Assembly (NCBI GenBank): GCA_964616985.1
Contig: CAZTVF010000050.1
Span: 1 to 34,551, forward strand
Direction: 5' to 3'
DNA: 34,551 bases
DNA from: CAZTVF01 sp964616985
GTDB lineage: Bacteria > Planctomycetota > Phycisphaerae > SM23-33
The notes beneath the pieces were generated by a model. That model had not been told where the DNA came from. It ran no database searches and was given only the letters and a program-made list of their open reading frames with translations. The position numbers were made by a program, and so were the translations under genes. Below are positions 10,301 through 17,378 of the stretch, piece after piece; position 1 is the first letter of the stretch; each line of letters starts with the position of its first letter.

Positions 10301-13300
10301 GGAGGTGGGCTCGGCCACCACGACCACCACTTCGTCCGCGGTGCCGGTGCGGCCCTTGGGCGGGGCAAACGCCTGCATCAGGGCGGGCGCCACGGTCGAT
10401 GCGGTCGCGTTCTTCAGCGGGATCACCGTGCGGACGGCCTTGCCCGAGGGGCTGGAGTCCATCGCGGTGACCATCTCTTCGATCTTCTTGAACGTCTCAT
10501 CGTCGGCCCGCACCAGCAGCATGCGGGCTTCCTTGCTGGCCTCGATGACCACGGCCGGACGTGCGCCGCCGGCGGCCTGATTGCGGCCGCTCGTCTGGCC
10601 CGAGCCGAACACGCTCCGCAGGACGTTGGCGGTTTCGGTGGCGTCGATGTTGGTCAGGGCGATCGTCTTGATCGGGTGCTCGCCCAGCGGGGCGACATCC
10701 ATCTTGCCGATGATCTCGGCGATGCGGGCGTGATCTTCCTTCGACGCGCGCACGACCAGCGAATTACTGCTGCGGTCGGCGCTGACGCGAAGGGACGAGC
10801 CCGCCGCGCCGCGGGTCTGGCCGCGGGCGCCGCCGGCGGAACTCGTGCCGCTGTTGTCCAGGGCGGTCGAGATGGTGACGGCCACGCTGGCGGCGTCGGC
10901 CGACTGAAGGCGGTACACCTGCACGGTCACCTGGTCGGCGACCTGGGCGTTGTCGATTTGCTCGATGGCCTTGGCAATGAGTTCATGCTTCTCTGCCGCG
11001 GCCGAGACGATCACGAGCTTGCCGGCTTCGTCGCCGGTGATGACCACCTGCTCCATGGAAGAGGTGGTGTTGGCGGCGCGGCCGCCGGCCCCGCCGGCAG
11101 TTCCGCCGGTGCGGCGAGCGGTATTGACGAACAGTTCCTGCAACGCGGTCACCGTCGGCCGGACCTCCGCCTGCTTGAGCGGGTAGAACCGCACGACCGG
11201 CAGGCCCGCCTGGCCGGCGGACTGGTCGATATCCTGCACGAGCTTCACCACAAGTTCCATCACCTCGGCCGGGGCCGCGACGACGACGGAGTTGGTCTGG
11301 CGATTGGCGGTAATGCTGCCGACGTTGCCGGCATCGACCTGCGTCGAAACGCCCTGCGCGTTCGTCAGGGCCATCATCTGGCGGATCTGCTCGGCCCGGC
11401 GCTGCTGCGGCATCTGCACGGCCCCTGGCACGTTGGGGACCTGCACGGCCTGCTGCTGCGCCTGGCTGGAGCGCGAGGCCATCTGGAACAGTTCCCGCAG
11501 GTTGGCGGCAACTTCCGTCGCGTCGGTGTTCTTGAGGACGAAGACCCGGACCTCGCTGACGACAGTGGCCCGCTGGTCGAGGTGCTTGATCAACGGATCA
11601 ATGATGTCGAAGTCGGCCGCCTTGGCGCGGACGATGACGCTCTTGGTCGGCGGATCGGCCACCACCGAGATCACCGGCAGCGGGAGCGGCTGGATTGCCG
11701 CCGGATTCACCGCGGCCACCCCGCCGCGGCCGCCTGTGTTGGGCTGCGGGTTGGTCACCTGCGGGGTCTGCATCCGCGCCCGCGGGTTGAACAAGTCATC
11801 CAGCGTGCGGGCGACGGAGGCGGCATCGGCGGCCTTCATGACGAAGATGCGGAACTCGGCCTCGGCGCTCTCGGTGCTGCCGGAGAGCTTCTCGACGATC
11901 GATTCGATATTCGAGACGTCCTGCCGTGAGCCCGACACGATCAAGGCGTTGACGCTGCGGTCGACGGCCACGGTGATGGGCTGGCGGGCGGCGGGCTGCG
12001 TCGTCTCGCCGTCGGCCATCGGCTGGGTCGTTGCCCCGCCCGCGACCGGCTGGCTGGTCGGGATGGAGGTCGCCACCAGCTTGAGCGGCTCGTTCTCGCC
12101 CGGCACGGCCGGGAACATCGGGTTCACCGCCCCGCTGTCGCCCTCCTTGGGGGGCAGCTTGTCGGTGACCTTGATCTCGGCATCGATCATCTGGCCATAC
12201 ACGCGGCGGACGACGTCGGCCACGCGATCGGCGCGGACGCCCTTGGTCATCGGGATCACGCGGACCTGCAGGGCCGAGCCCTCGGCCACCTTGTCGAACT
12301 GCGAAATCAGGGGCTCGATCGTCTTGAGATCTTCTTCCTTCGCAATCACCGTCACGGCGTTGCTGAAGGAGTCGGCCTCGATCACGGGCTTGTCGACGCT
12401 CTTGCGGTCCTTGTACATGGCCGAGAGCTTGATGGCCACGTCGTACGCGTCGGCACTGGTGAGCGTCACGTACCGCATGCCCATCAACGGGCGGTCCTGC
12501 GTCTCGTCAAGGTTCTTGACCAGTTCCCTCACCATCGCCACGTACGCCGGCGAGGTGCAGACGATGAGCGTATTGGTCCGGGCGTCGGCGGTGGCCGTGA
12601 AAGTCGGCGGCGTGCCGCTCTTCTTCGAGCGGGCCTGCTGCTGCACGGTGTCCTGGAAGAACTTGCCGATGGACTTCACCATCTCCGTCGCGTCGGCGTT
12701 CTTCAGCGCGTACACCTGCACCTGAACCGAACTGATATCGCAGCCGGCATCGAAGGTCTTGATCATCTCCAGCACGGCCGGGCATTCCTGGCTGGGGCCG
12801 CGAACGAGCAGGCTGTTGGAGTTCATCTCCGCCGTCACCGTCACCAGTTCGGCCGGGTCGGGCAGCGTGTTGGGGGCGCGCTTGGCGCCCTTGGCGGCGA
12901 TGCCGTCCATGATGCTCTTGGCCAAGGAGCCGCACTCGGCATTCTTGAGTTGCACGACGTGCACGGCGGTCTGTCCGGCGAACTTCTCGACGTCGAACGT
13001 GTCGATGAGCTTCTGGGCCATCGCCAGCTTGTCGGGGGCCCCCTGCACCACCAGCGAGTTGGCCGAGCCCATCGCCGAGACACGGGCGGGCGTGCTGCCG
13101 GCCGCGGAACTCTTGGCGTCTGCCAGCATCGTCGTCAGCATCGGGACCAGTTCGGTCGCGCGCGCGAACTTCAGCTCGAACGTCTTCGTCTGCCCCGCCG
13201 GGACGGCCTTCTCGAGCTTCTCGATCGTCTTCTCGATTTCATCAAACTGCCGGGCCGAGGCGGCGACGAACAGCTGGTTGGTCGCGGCGTCGGCTTCGAA

Positions 13301-16300
13301 CCGCGGCGCGGGCTCCGCCGTGGGGCCCTTGGCGCCGGTGGCCGAGGCATACAGGCGGCCGAGGCTTCGGGCCGTCTCGGCCGCACTGAGGCTGGTCAAC
13401 TGGTAGGTGCGAACGTTCAGCTTGGCCTGGCCGTCGACATCCATGCCGCCGACCAGTTCAACGATCTGCTCCATCGTCTTACGCGGCGCGTCGACCACCA
13501 GCAGCGTGTCGCTGGGCGAGGCCGAGACCGAGACACGGTCGGAGGCATCTCGCTGGCTGCGCTGGGCGCCGGCGCCGGAGTACATCTGGTTCAGCATCGT
13601 CGCCAGCGAAGACGCCGACGCCTGCTTCAGTGCAATCACGCGGAACTCGCGGGCCTGCACGGCCGACTTGTCCAGTTCGGCGATGAGGTCCTCCAACACC
13701 TTCCGCTGCGGCTCGGGCGCACGGAAAAGGATGGAGTTGGAGAGCTTCTCGGCCTGGATGGTCACTTCCTGCACCTGCCCGCGGGCGGGCGGCGGCAGCA
13801 TGTTTCGAAGGACGGTGGCAACGGCGTCGGCCTGGGCGTTCTCGAGGCGAACGATGCGGGTGACGGCGTCGATGGACTCGGCCTTGTCGAGGCCCGCGAT
13901 GAGTTCTTCGGCGAGATTCAGGCGATCGGCCGGCCCCTGCACGACCACGGCATTGGCGCCGGCGAGGGCGGCCACGCGGGCCTGGCCGCGGCTGCTGCGG
14001 GCCTGGCCGCTGTCGGCCAGCATCGACTGCAGCACGGCCGCCACGTCGGAGGCCTTGGCGAACTTCAGTGCATAGGTCTTGGTCTGAGTGTCGAGCACGG
14101 CGCCCTTGTACTTCTCGATCAGCGGCTCGATGTCCTTGAACTGCGTGTCGGTGGCGGCCACCAGCAGCTGGTTGGTCGCGGCGTCGCCCTCGAAACGCGG
14201 CTGGATCTCGGTCACGCCGGGACGGGCCGTCTTGCGCTGCTCGGCGAAGAGGCTCTTGAGCGCGCGGGCGGCCTCGACGGCGCTGGCGCCGGTGAACTGG
14301 TACATCCGCACGACGGGCTTGTCGGCTTCTTCCTTCGTATCCATCGACGCGGCCAGCGTGGCGATTTCCTCAATCTTCTTCCGCGGCGCGTCGATCACCA
14401 GCGAGCGGTCGTTGGGAGCGGCCGAGATCACGACGCGTTCGGCCGGGTCGGCCGCGCGGCCGCCGCGGGCGGGCACGGCAGCATACAACTGGTTCAGCAT
14501 CGCCATCAGCGAACTGGCCGGGGCGTGCTCGAGCTTGATCGTCCGCATCTCGCGGGCGGCCAACTCGGTCGACTTGTCGATCTGGGCGATCATCTCTTCC
14601 AGCAGCTTGCGCTGCGCCTGTGGGGCGGAGATCAGGATGGAGTTGGTCGCCCGGTCGGCCTGGATCAGCACCTCGTACTTCTGGCCGGCGGCGGGCTTGG
14701 GCATCAGGCCGCGGAGGGTCTCGACCATCGCATCGGCCTGGCCGTTCTTGACCTGGATGATGCGGACGATGGCATCCTCGTTGTACTCGGCCCTGTCGAA
14801 CTTCTCGATCAGGTCCTTGGCAATCGCCAGCTTATCGGGCGTGCCCTGGACGAGGATAGCGTTGGCGCCGCTCATTGCCGCGATGCGCACGGCTGAGGGC
14901 GTAGTGCCGGGACGGGGTTTGGCGCCGACGTTCTCCGACAGCATCGTCTGCAGCATCGCGACGATCTCGGTGGCCTTGGCGTGCTTGAGGTTGAAGGTCT
15001 CGGTCTGGCTGGAGAGCGTGACGGAGTCCTTGAACTTCTTGATGAGTTCCTCGATCTGCTCGAACTGTCCCGCGCTGGCGGCCACCAGCAACTGGTTGGT
15101 GACGGAGTCGGCTTCGAACCGCGGTGCCGTCTCGGTGCTGGCGCCCTTGCTCTGCTCGGAGAAGAGCTTGGCCAGCGAGCGGGCGATCTCGGCGGCGCTG
15201 GACTCGCCGATCTGGTACGTCCGCACCATGGTCTTGCCGCCGCCCTCAACGTCCATCGTCTTGATCAACTGTTCGAGGGCCTTGTGGTCGTCGGCAACGG
15301 CGGAGATCAGCAGGCTCTTGTCGTTCGGCGAGGCGGCGATGACCACCGGCGGCACCTGGGCCGTGCCCTGGCGGGACGGGCGGGTCCGCGGGTCGTACAC
15401 CTGGCGCAGGGCCGAGGCGAGGTCGCTGGCCTTGAGGTGCTGCACGGGCACCAGGCGCGTGATGGGCGTGGAAATCGGCGCGGCGTTGGCATGGAGTTTC
15501 TTGAGGATGTCCTGGATGATCGTCCAGTCGCCCTGGGCGGCCGAGACGATGATGCAGTTGGTCGCCGGTTCGGCCTCGACGCGGATGCCGCCGGCGTCCT
15601 TGCCCGACTGCTGCCCGAAGAGCCTCACCAGCGAAGTGGCCACGTCGCGGGCGGTGCCCGCTTCGAGGTGGATCACCTGGATCTCCCGCGCGGCGGGCTG
15701 GCCTTCGGCCGGCGCGGGCCGATCGACGTCGAGCTGCTCGATCAGCTTGGCCGCCAGCTCGAGGTCCGACGCCCCGCCGGCGATGATCAGCGCATTGCTG
15801 CGGGCATCGAACGAGACGGTGAAGGGGATGGCGGTGCGGCTTTGCCCATCGCGCTTGCCGATGGTGCTGGTGATGATGGGCGCCAGCTGCTGCGCATCGG
15901 AGAACTTCAGATTGAACAGGCGCATCCCGGTGGACACGCCCATCTCGGTATCGAGCTTCAGGATCGCCTCCTCGATGCCCGGCATGCGGTCGACGGGGGC
16001 CGACACGATGAGGCGGTTGCCGATGGGGTCGGCGACGACGCGCGCCACCGGCGTGCGCGGCTGCTGCTGGTTGGGGCCCTGAGGCCCGGCGATCTGCGGC
16101 AGCGATTCCGACAGCAGCTTGGCGACCTGCTCGGCCTTGGCGCTCTTAAGCTGGAAGATCTTCAGATGGCTGTCGGTGCTGGAAGCGCCGTCGAGCTTCT
16201 CGATCATTTCCTGCACCAGGGCGAGCTTCTCGGCCGAGCCCATGACGAACACGGTGTTGCTGCGTTCCTCGAAGGTGGCCATCACCGATTCGCTGGGGTC

Positions 16301-17251
16301 GATGCGCTGGCCTTCGCCGGGGCCGCCGGCGTAGTAGCGGGCGCTGACCGAACGCGGGCCGTAGAGGTCGTTGACGATGCGGCTGACGTCGGAGGCGGCG
16401 GCCTTCTTGAGCGTGAACGACCGCAGCGACCGCTCGGTGAGCTTCTCGGTGTCCAGCAGGGCCAGGAAGTTGCGGATGTGCTGGATGCGGGTCAGGCGGT
16501 CGGTGACGATCAGGCCCTTGCCCTTGCCCATCTGGGCGATCTGGCCCCAGGGGCTGATCATGCGGACGATGGCGTTGCCTGCCTGCTGCGACTCGATGTA
16601 CCGCAGCGGCAGCACGACGGTGACGATGTCGGCCGGGCGGGTGCCCTCGGGCGCCTCGTCGATATTGCGGAGCATTTTCGAACTGGCCACCGCGGTGGTC
16701 AGCGGCTCGAGCCTCAGGAACCGGCCGTCCTCGCGCAGCTGGTAGTTGTGCATCTCCAGGAACATGTTGAGCATGTCCATCGCTTCGGCGTAGGAGTACA
16801 GCTCGGAGTCGAAGAACGTCAGCGAACCGTCGATGGAGACATCGCCCAGGATCGTCTTCTTGCCTTCGCGGGCGAACTCGCGGATCACGTCGGCCAGGGG
16901 CATCTCTTTGTATTGGAAGCGGATGTTGCGGATAGGCTCGATCTTCACCGAGGGCAGGCTCGTGGGCAGGGCCTTGGGCGCGGGCGAGGCCGCGGGCATC
17001 GTTGCCGGTGCAGAGGCGGGCATGGACGCCGGCGTCCGGCCAGTCGCTGGCTGCGGCGTGGCGACAACGGTGGCCTCGCCGGTGGCCGCGGGGGCCGTGG
17101 CGGGCATCGTCGCGACGGGCAAGGCGACTGCGGGAGCAGACGCCGCCTGCGTGGTGGCCTCGGCGGCCGGGGATGTCGTTTGGGGGTAAACCGCCGTGGT
17201 GGCCGCCATCCATGCAACCACCACCGCGCCCAGAAGAGGCATCGGTTTCAT
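4340..17251 (-). CDS. gspD: Giant type II secretion secretin GspD with about 45 N1-type domains (4303 aa)
   Basis: Outer-membrane secretin of the T2SS. The start at 17251 is chosen over 17290 because AGGAG sits 8 nt upstream and a signal-peptide-like segment follows (MKPMPLLGAVVVAWMAATTA). Residues about 25-100 are an Ala/Pro/Thr linker and about 108-185 an N0-like domain (FQYKEMPLADVIREF). Residues 211-3992 are about 45 tandem copies of a roughly 84-residue module of the secretin N-domain (short domain) type. Each has a first strand/helix like LKNADATxVAxxLxxLF, a variable loop, a core like ADxRTNSLIVSAS, and a helix ending IxxLIxxLD. Residues 3993-4227 are the channel domain, with PQVLVQVLLAEV, LSRPQVLAQDNQLAHINVGQ, VQDGHTIVLGGL, VPVLGDIPLLGSLF and LLIILTPRV. 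A 76-residue tail follows. Usual GspD is about 650-700 aa. The 12.9-kb frame has no stop or shift, which argues that it is maintained by selection. Confidence 0.95.
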   Translation of the reverse strand: MKPMPLLGAVVVAWMAATTAVYPQTTSPAAEATTQAASAPAVALPVATMPATAPAATGEATVVATPQPATGRTPASMPASAPATMPAASPAPKALPTSLPSVKIEPIRNIRFQYKEMPLADVIREFAREGKKTILGDVSIDGSLTFFDSELYSYAEAMDMLNMFLEMHNYQLREDGRFLRLEPLTTAVASSKMLRNIDEAPEGTRPADIVTVVLPLRYIESQQAGNAIVRMISPWGQIAQMGKGKGLIVTDRLTRIQHIRNFLALLDTEKLTERSLRSFTLKKAAASDVSRIVNDLYGPRSVSARYYAGGPGEGQRIDPSESVMATFEERSNTVFVMGSAEKLALVQEMIEKLDGASSTDSHLKIFQLKSAKAEQVAKLLSESLPQIAGPQGPNQQQPRTPVARVVADPIGNRLIVSAPVDRMPGIEEAILKLDTEMGVSTGMRLFNLKFSDAQQLAPIITSTIGKRDGQSRTAIPFTVSFDARSNALIIAGGASDLELAAKLIEQLDVDRPAPAEGQPAAREIQVIHLEAGTARDVATSLVRLFGQQSGKDAGGIRVEAEPATNCIIVSAAQGDWTIIQDILKKLHANAAPISTPITRLVPVQHLKASDLASALRQVYDPRTRPSRQGTAQVPPVVIAASPNDKSLLISAVADDHKALEQLIKTMDVEGGGKTMVRTYQIGESSAAEIARSLAKLFSEQSKGASTETAPRFEADSVTNQLLVAASAGQFEQIEELIKKFKDSVTLSSQTETFNLKHAKATEIVAMLQTMLSENVGAKPRPGTTPSAVRIAAMSGANAILVQGTPDKLAIAKDLIEKFDRAEYNEDAIVRIIQVKNGQADAMVETLRGLMPKPAAGQKYEVLIQADRATNSILISAPQAQRKLLEEMIAQIDKSTELAAREMRTIKLEHAPASSLMAMLNQLYAAVPARGGRAADPAERVVISAAPNDRSLVIDAPRKKIEEIATLAASMDTKEEADKPVVRMYQFTGASAVEAARALKSLFAEQRKTARPGVTEIQPRFEGDAATNQLLVAATDTQFKDIEPLIEKYKGAVLDTQTKTYALKFAKASDVAAVLQSMLADSGQARSSRGQARVAALAGANAVVVQGPADRLNLAEELIAGLDKAESIDAVTRIVRLENAQADAVATVLRNMLPPPARGQVQEVTIQAEKLSNSILFRAPEPQRKVLEDLIAELDKSAVQAREFRVIALKQASASSLATMLNQMYSGAGAQRSQRDASDRVSVSASPSDTLLVVDAPRKTMEQIVELVGGMDVDGQAKLNVRTYQLTSLSAAETARSLGRLYASATGAKGPTAEPAPRFEADAATNQLFVAASARQFDEIEKTIEKLEKAVPAGQTKTFELKFARATELVPMLTTMLADAKSSAAGSTPARVSAMGSANSLVVQGAPDKLAMAQKLIDTFDVEKFAGQTAVHVVQLKNAECGSLAKSIMDGIAAKGAKRAPNTLPDPAELVTVTAEMNSNSLLVRGPSQECPAVLEMIKTFDAGCDISSVQVQVYALKNADATEMVKSIGKFFQDTVQQQARSKKSGTPPTFTATADARTNTLIVCTSPAYVAMVRELVKNLDETQDRPLMGMRYVTLTSADAYDVAIKLSAMYKDRKSVDKPVIEADSFSNAVTVIAKEEDLKTIEPLISQFDKVAEGSALQVRVIPMTKGVRADRVADVVRRVYGQMIDAEIKVTDKLPPKEGDSGAVNPMFPAVPGENEPLKLVATSIPTSQPVAGGATTQPMADGETTQPAARQPITVAVDRSVNALIVSGSRQDVSNIESIVEKLSGSTESAEAEFRIFVMKAADAASVARTLDDLFNPRARMQTPQVTNPQPNTGGRGGVAAVNPAAIQPLPLPVISVVADPPTKSVIVRAKAADFDIIDPLIKHLDQRATVVSEVRVFVLKNTDATEVAANLRELFQMASRSSQAQQQAVQVPNVPGAVQMPQQRRAEQIRQMMALTNAQGVSTQVDAGNVGSITANRQTNSVVVAAPAEVMELVVKLVQDIDQSAGQAGLPVVRFYPLKQAEVRPTVTALQELFVNTARRTGGTAGGAGGRAANTTSSMEQVVITGDEAGKLVIVSAAAEKHELIAKAIEQIDNAQVADQVTVQVYRLQSADAASVAVTISTALDNSGTSSAGGARGQTRGAAGSSLRVSADRSSNSLVVRASKEDHARIAEIIGKMDVAPLGEHPIKTIALTNIDATETANVLRSVFGSGQTSGRNQAAGGARPAVVIEASKEARMLLVRADDETFKKIEEMVTAMDSSPSGKAVRTVIPLKNATASTVAPALMQAFAPPKGRTGTADEVVVVVAEPTSNSIVVTANEANTKRVQEMIAKLDTDTGGLRTELLVLKNAKAVDLAAAMSKIVAAKPKQAQQPQLAVAADASTNALILSGPGGELDKMVAMAKELDQVVPETAGKVYIIPLTNGLAADVAAMIKSLYQQQQTAATKDKRALDPLAVSSDDRANAIVLSTTKDMYEQVQGWVGEIEKLKPARGRMRIITVDHADPTDVQRAIDQLYGGHGDSTIRLSAPTPRPAAGGARGVASGGAGASGGTIKSGSIETSVLPNQRALIVSASDEDYEAILKLVAALEEAASKTKRQVKVFVVKNTTNVRVATALTQTYAISGRTGTAARPEDAVAVSALPQTDAIVVSASKEKMEEIAGLIEQLDRAEVAPDLQFRIYALTNTMPTKILPTLQQMVAQIKLQRPGEAIDVRADERSRSLIVFARGNTFDQLDKIIKELDKPAQFEAAEVLVIPLKKADATHLAAVLTEMLRPGVAGAVTPEARALQEQIRLLRVRSAVADEVPELDLSKPIKVTADSTAPQGSNSLLITSTPDNLKAMRSIVELLDTVPLADGVKVRILRLKYADATGVAATLKDIFAQGKNLAGKPGTTVAGKAEPDSASGKGLVNPLNVSADARTNTLVLAGTDETLALAELICKDLDRDDGKFVTEVKLFRLKCADAVRMVPLLQSVFAEGAAAAGTEGLRTQVTRLKTILDKKEGHQSEIPKTRSALTIQADQTTNILIIAARTDVMPLIADVITTLDVPGAGSMNTVRIFPLINADASRLQTVISTLYTGPNAKFVRDEDKPTVTVDTRTNALIVSGSENTFALLDVLLKRLDEKTPVELRDIRLLALKNADAPSLAATIQKMMDARVQRLASVSAKDSEALRVIIAADARSNALIIGGSAEGFQLVKEIAEQLDGASPALSGQIQLMPLKEANAGNLAATLMNLFNQRYAAARTPDVQKQKPIILADLRTNSLMIAANQDDSVVLKSLLEKLDVKLNDPTVQLVVLPMKFNDAGIVGNTIRTLFAARLTSMTLPGQAPNPQDRVDVSSDAVSNSLILSASKENLELIKGLLEKVDIEPPAETGVVRLYPLKNSDATRVSTMLQGLVAKGLYKPGVTAAAGNAALAAREKISIAVDTRTNVLIVSASKENFAVLEEIIKKVDSSDSVNMLSDIQIFTLEYADATRVGPVLQQFYNAKRQAEVSAGDTGKSMPVVVSSDARTNSLLVAGSKESFASVKAMIEKLDAKDVIPSGNFQIYPLKHATATVLQATLQKLFDQRVVRPGQTKDPVTLVANQVANALIVSASAEDMKLAELLIQRLDVMPGEGTNLQVFPLQKADATQVANVVRNLYTGTAAGGTSNSSLSPAGITVSADDRMNAVIVIAGEGDMKRIQEVITQLDGEAVGRVTEIRVFPLSNADATELSTILTDTLTKKLVSPNPQLLKGQSLMQFITRTPEGKELVASALQEGVLITPDKRTNSLVISAPVSSMPLLENLIKAMDNGQPRAAEIRMFALKNADARQMSDVLSELFRLKAGATTNNRAVNYTLVATTQPSGDNPSASATIGNAEQYTLTVTVDVRTNSLLIGGTKQYVELCAKVIEGLDASPAMERQTQVYRLHNARASDVQTALRNFLDQERQRLVAALGNDKMGAAQRLLEREVAVVAVPSEGVLDKGNTLLISASPRYFSIVSDMIKELDEAPPQVLVQVLLAEVTLDDKTSLGVEGSFSHKYGDYTVGTGTNFGLKSDYSANGGFNVSVTGGDISFFLRALQSSGKLEVLSRPQVLAQDNQLAHINVGQRVPYIRDSRTTDTGAVLNTLDYRDVGIMLDVTPRINPEGFVKLVVKPEISSVSSSTVQLGTGLAATVFNTREASTTVTVQDGHTIVLGGLITTMDDNRDKKVPVLGDIPLLGSLFKSTTVTKVRTELLIILTPRVIQGEATRCDVITEEQKRELKLLKSLERDETKNNLFAPLETLMGPRKMATSQPYITPGSLVPDSTDCPIPAPRSNGSESK
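4571..5275 (-). other. Secretin channel domain of GspD
   Basis: This segment encodes residues about 3993-4227 of the giant GspD. It carries the family hallmarks in the expected order, including the VPVLGDIPLLGSLF motif and the terminal LIILTPRVI strand that closes the outer-membrane barrel. Its size (about 235 residues) is normal, so only the periplasmic part of the protein is expanded. Confidence 0.9.
5276..16621 (-). repeat. Protein-level tandem array of about 45 secretin N1-type domains
   Basis: Hand segmentation from residue 211 to 3992 gives about 45 modules, averaging 84 residues (range about 65-137). The spacing varies because the loop between the first helix and the second strand differs in length. 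The modules are divergent at protein level and show no long exact DNA repeats, so most duplications are old. Three neighbouring blocks at 12728-15232 are more alike and reveal a four-module unit. Some modules have degenerate cores (for example SANSLVVQG, PSDTLLVVDAP), while those nearer the C-terminus keep DxRTNxLIV. Confidence 0.88.
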
Positions 17252-17290
17252 TGCCCGTTCTCCTGTAGCAATTGGGCCGAATTTTCGCAT

Positions 17291-17319
17291 ATCACAACAC
17301 CTCTAACCCATAGGGTCAA
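17291..17319 (-). promoter_or_regulatory. Candidate sigma70-type promoter for gspD
   Basis: On the minus strand TTGACC (17319-17314) is followed by a 17-nt spacer and TGTGAT (17296-17291), giving 5/6 and 4/6 matches to the housekeeping consensus. Transcription would start near 17284, leaving a leader of about 33 nt that contains the AGGAG site and the ATG at 17251. This would let the giant gene be expressed separately from the upstream operon. It is based on motif inspection only. Confidence 0.42.
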
Positions 17320-17342
17320 CATAATTTGCATCCATTTTCAGC

Positions 17343-17378
17343 TGCCCGGTGCGCGGGCAACATCGCGGACTATCCGCG
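17343..17378 (-). terminator. Two short stem-loops between gspM and gspD
   Basis: Directly after the upstream stop codon (17381-17379) there are two perfect 6-bp hairpins in a row: CGCGGA/TCCGCG with a 3-nt loop (17364-17378), and TGCCCG/CGGGCA with a 5-nt loop (17343-17359). No T-run follows, so a classical intrinsic terminator is not shown. Attenuation, RNA processing or partial termination in front of the gspD promoter are possible. Confidence 0.35.

Noticed and set aside
8231..11929. Plus-strand open frame of 1232 codons opposite gspD
   Set aside because: It is antisense to the secretin array, low-complexity (His/Gln/Arg/Gly/Leu-rich), lacks a ribosome site and matches no family. It arises from the GC-rich codon pattern of the real gene. 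The other long plus-strand frames at 14981-17647, 12950-14896, 14088-16082 and 1199-3751 are rejected for the same reason.
4340..17251. Possible CRISPR array or DNA-level tandem repeat in the secretin region
   Set aside because: The periodicity is in the protein. Module spacing varies and no short identical DNA repeats separated by unique spacers are present.
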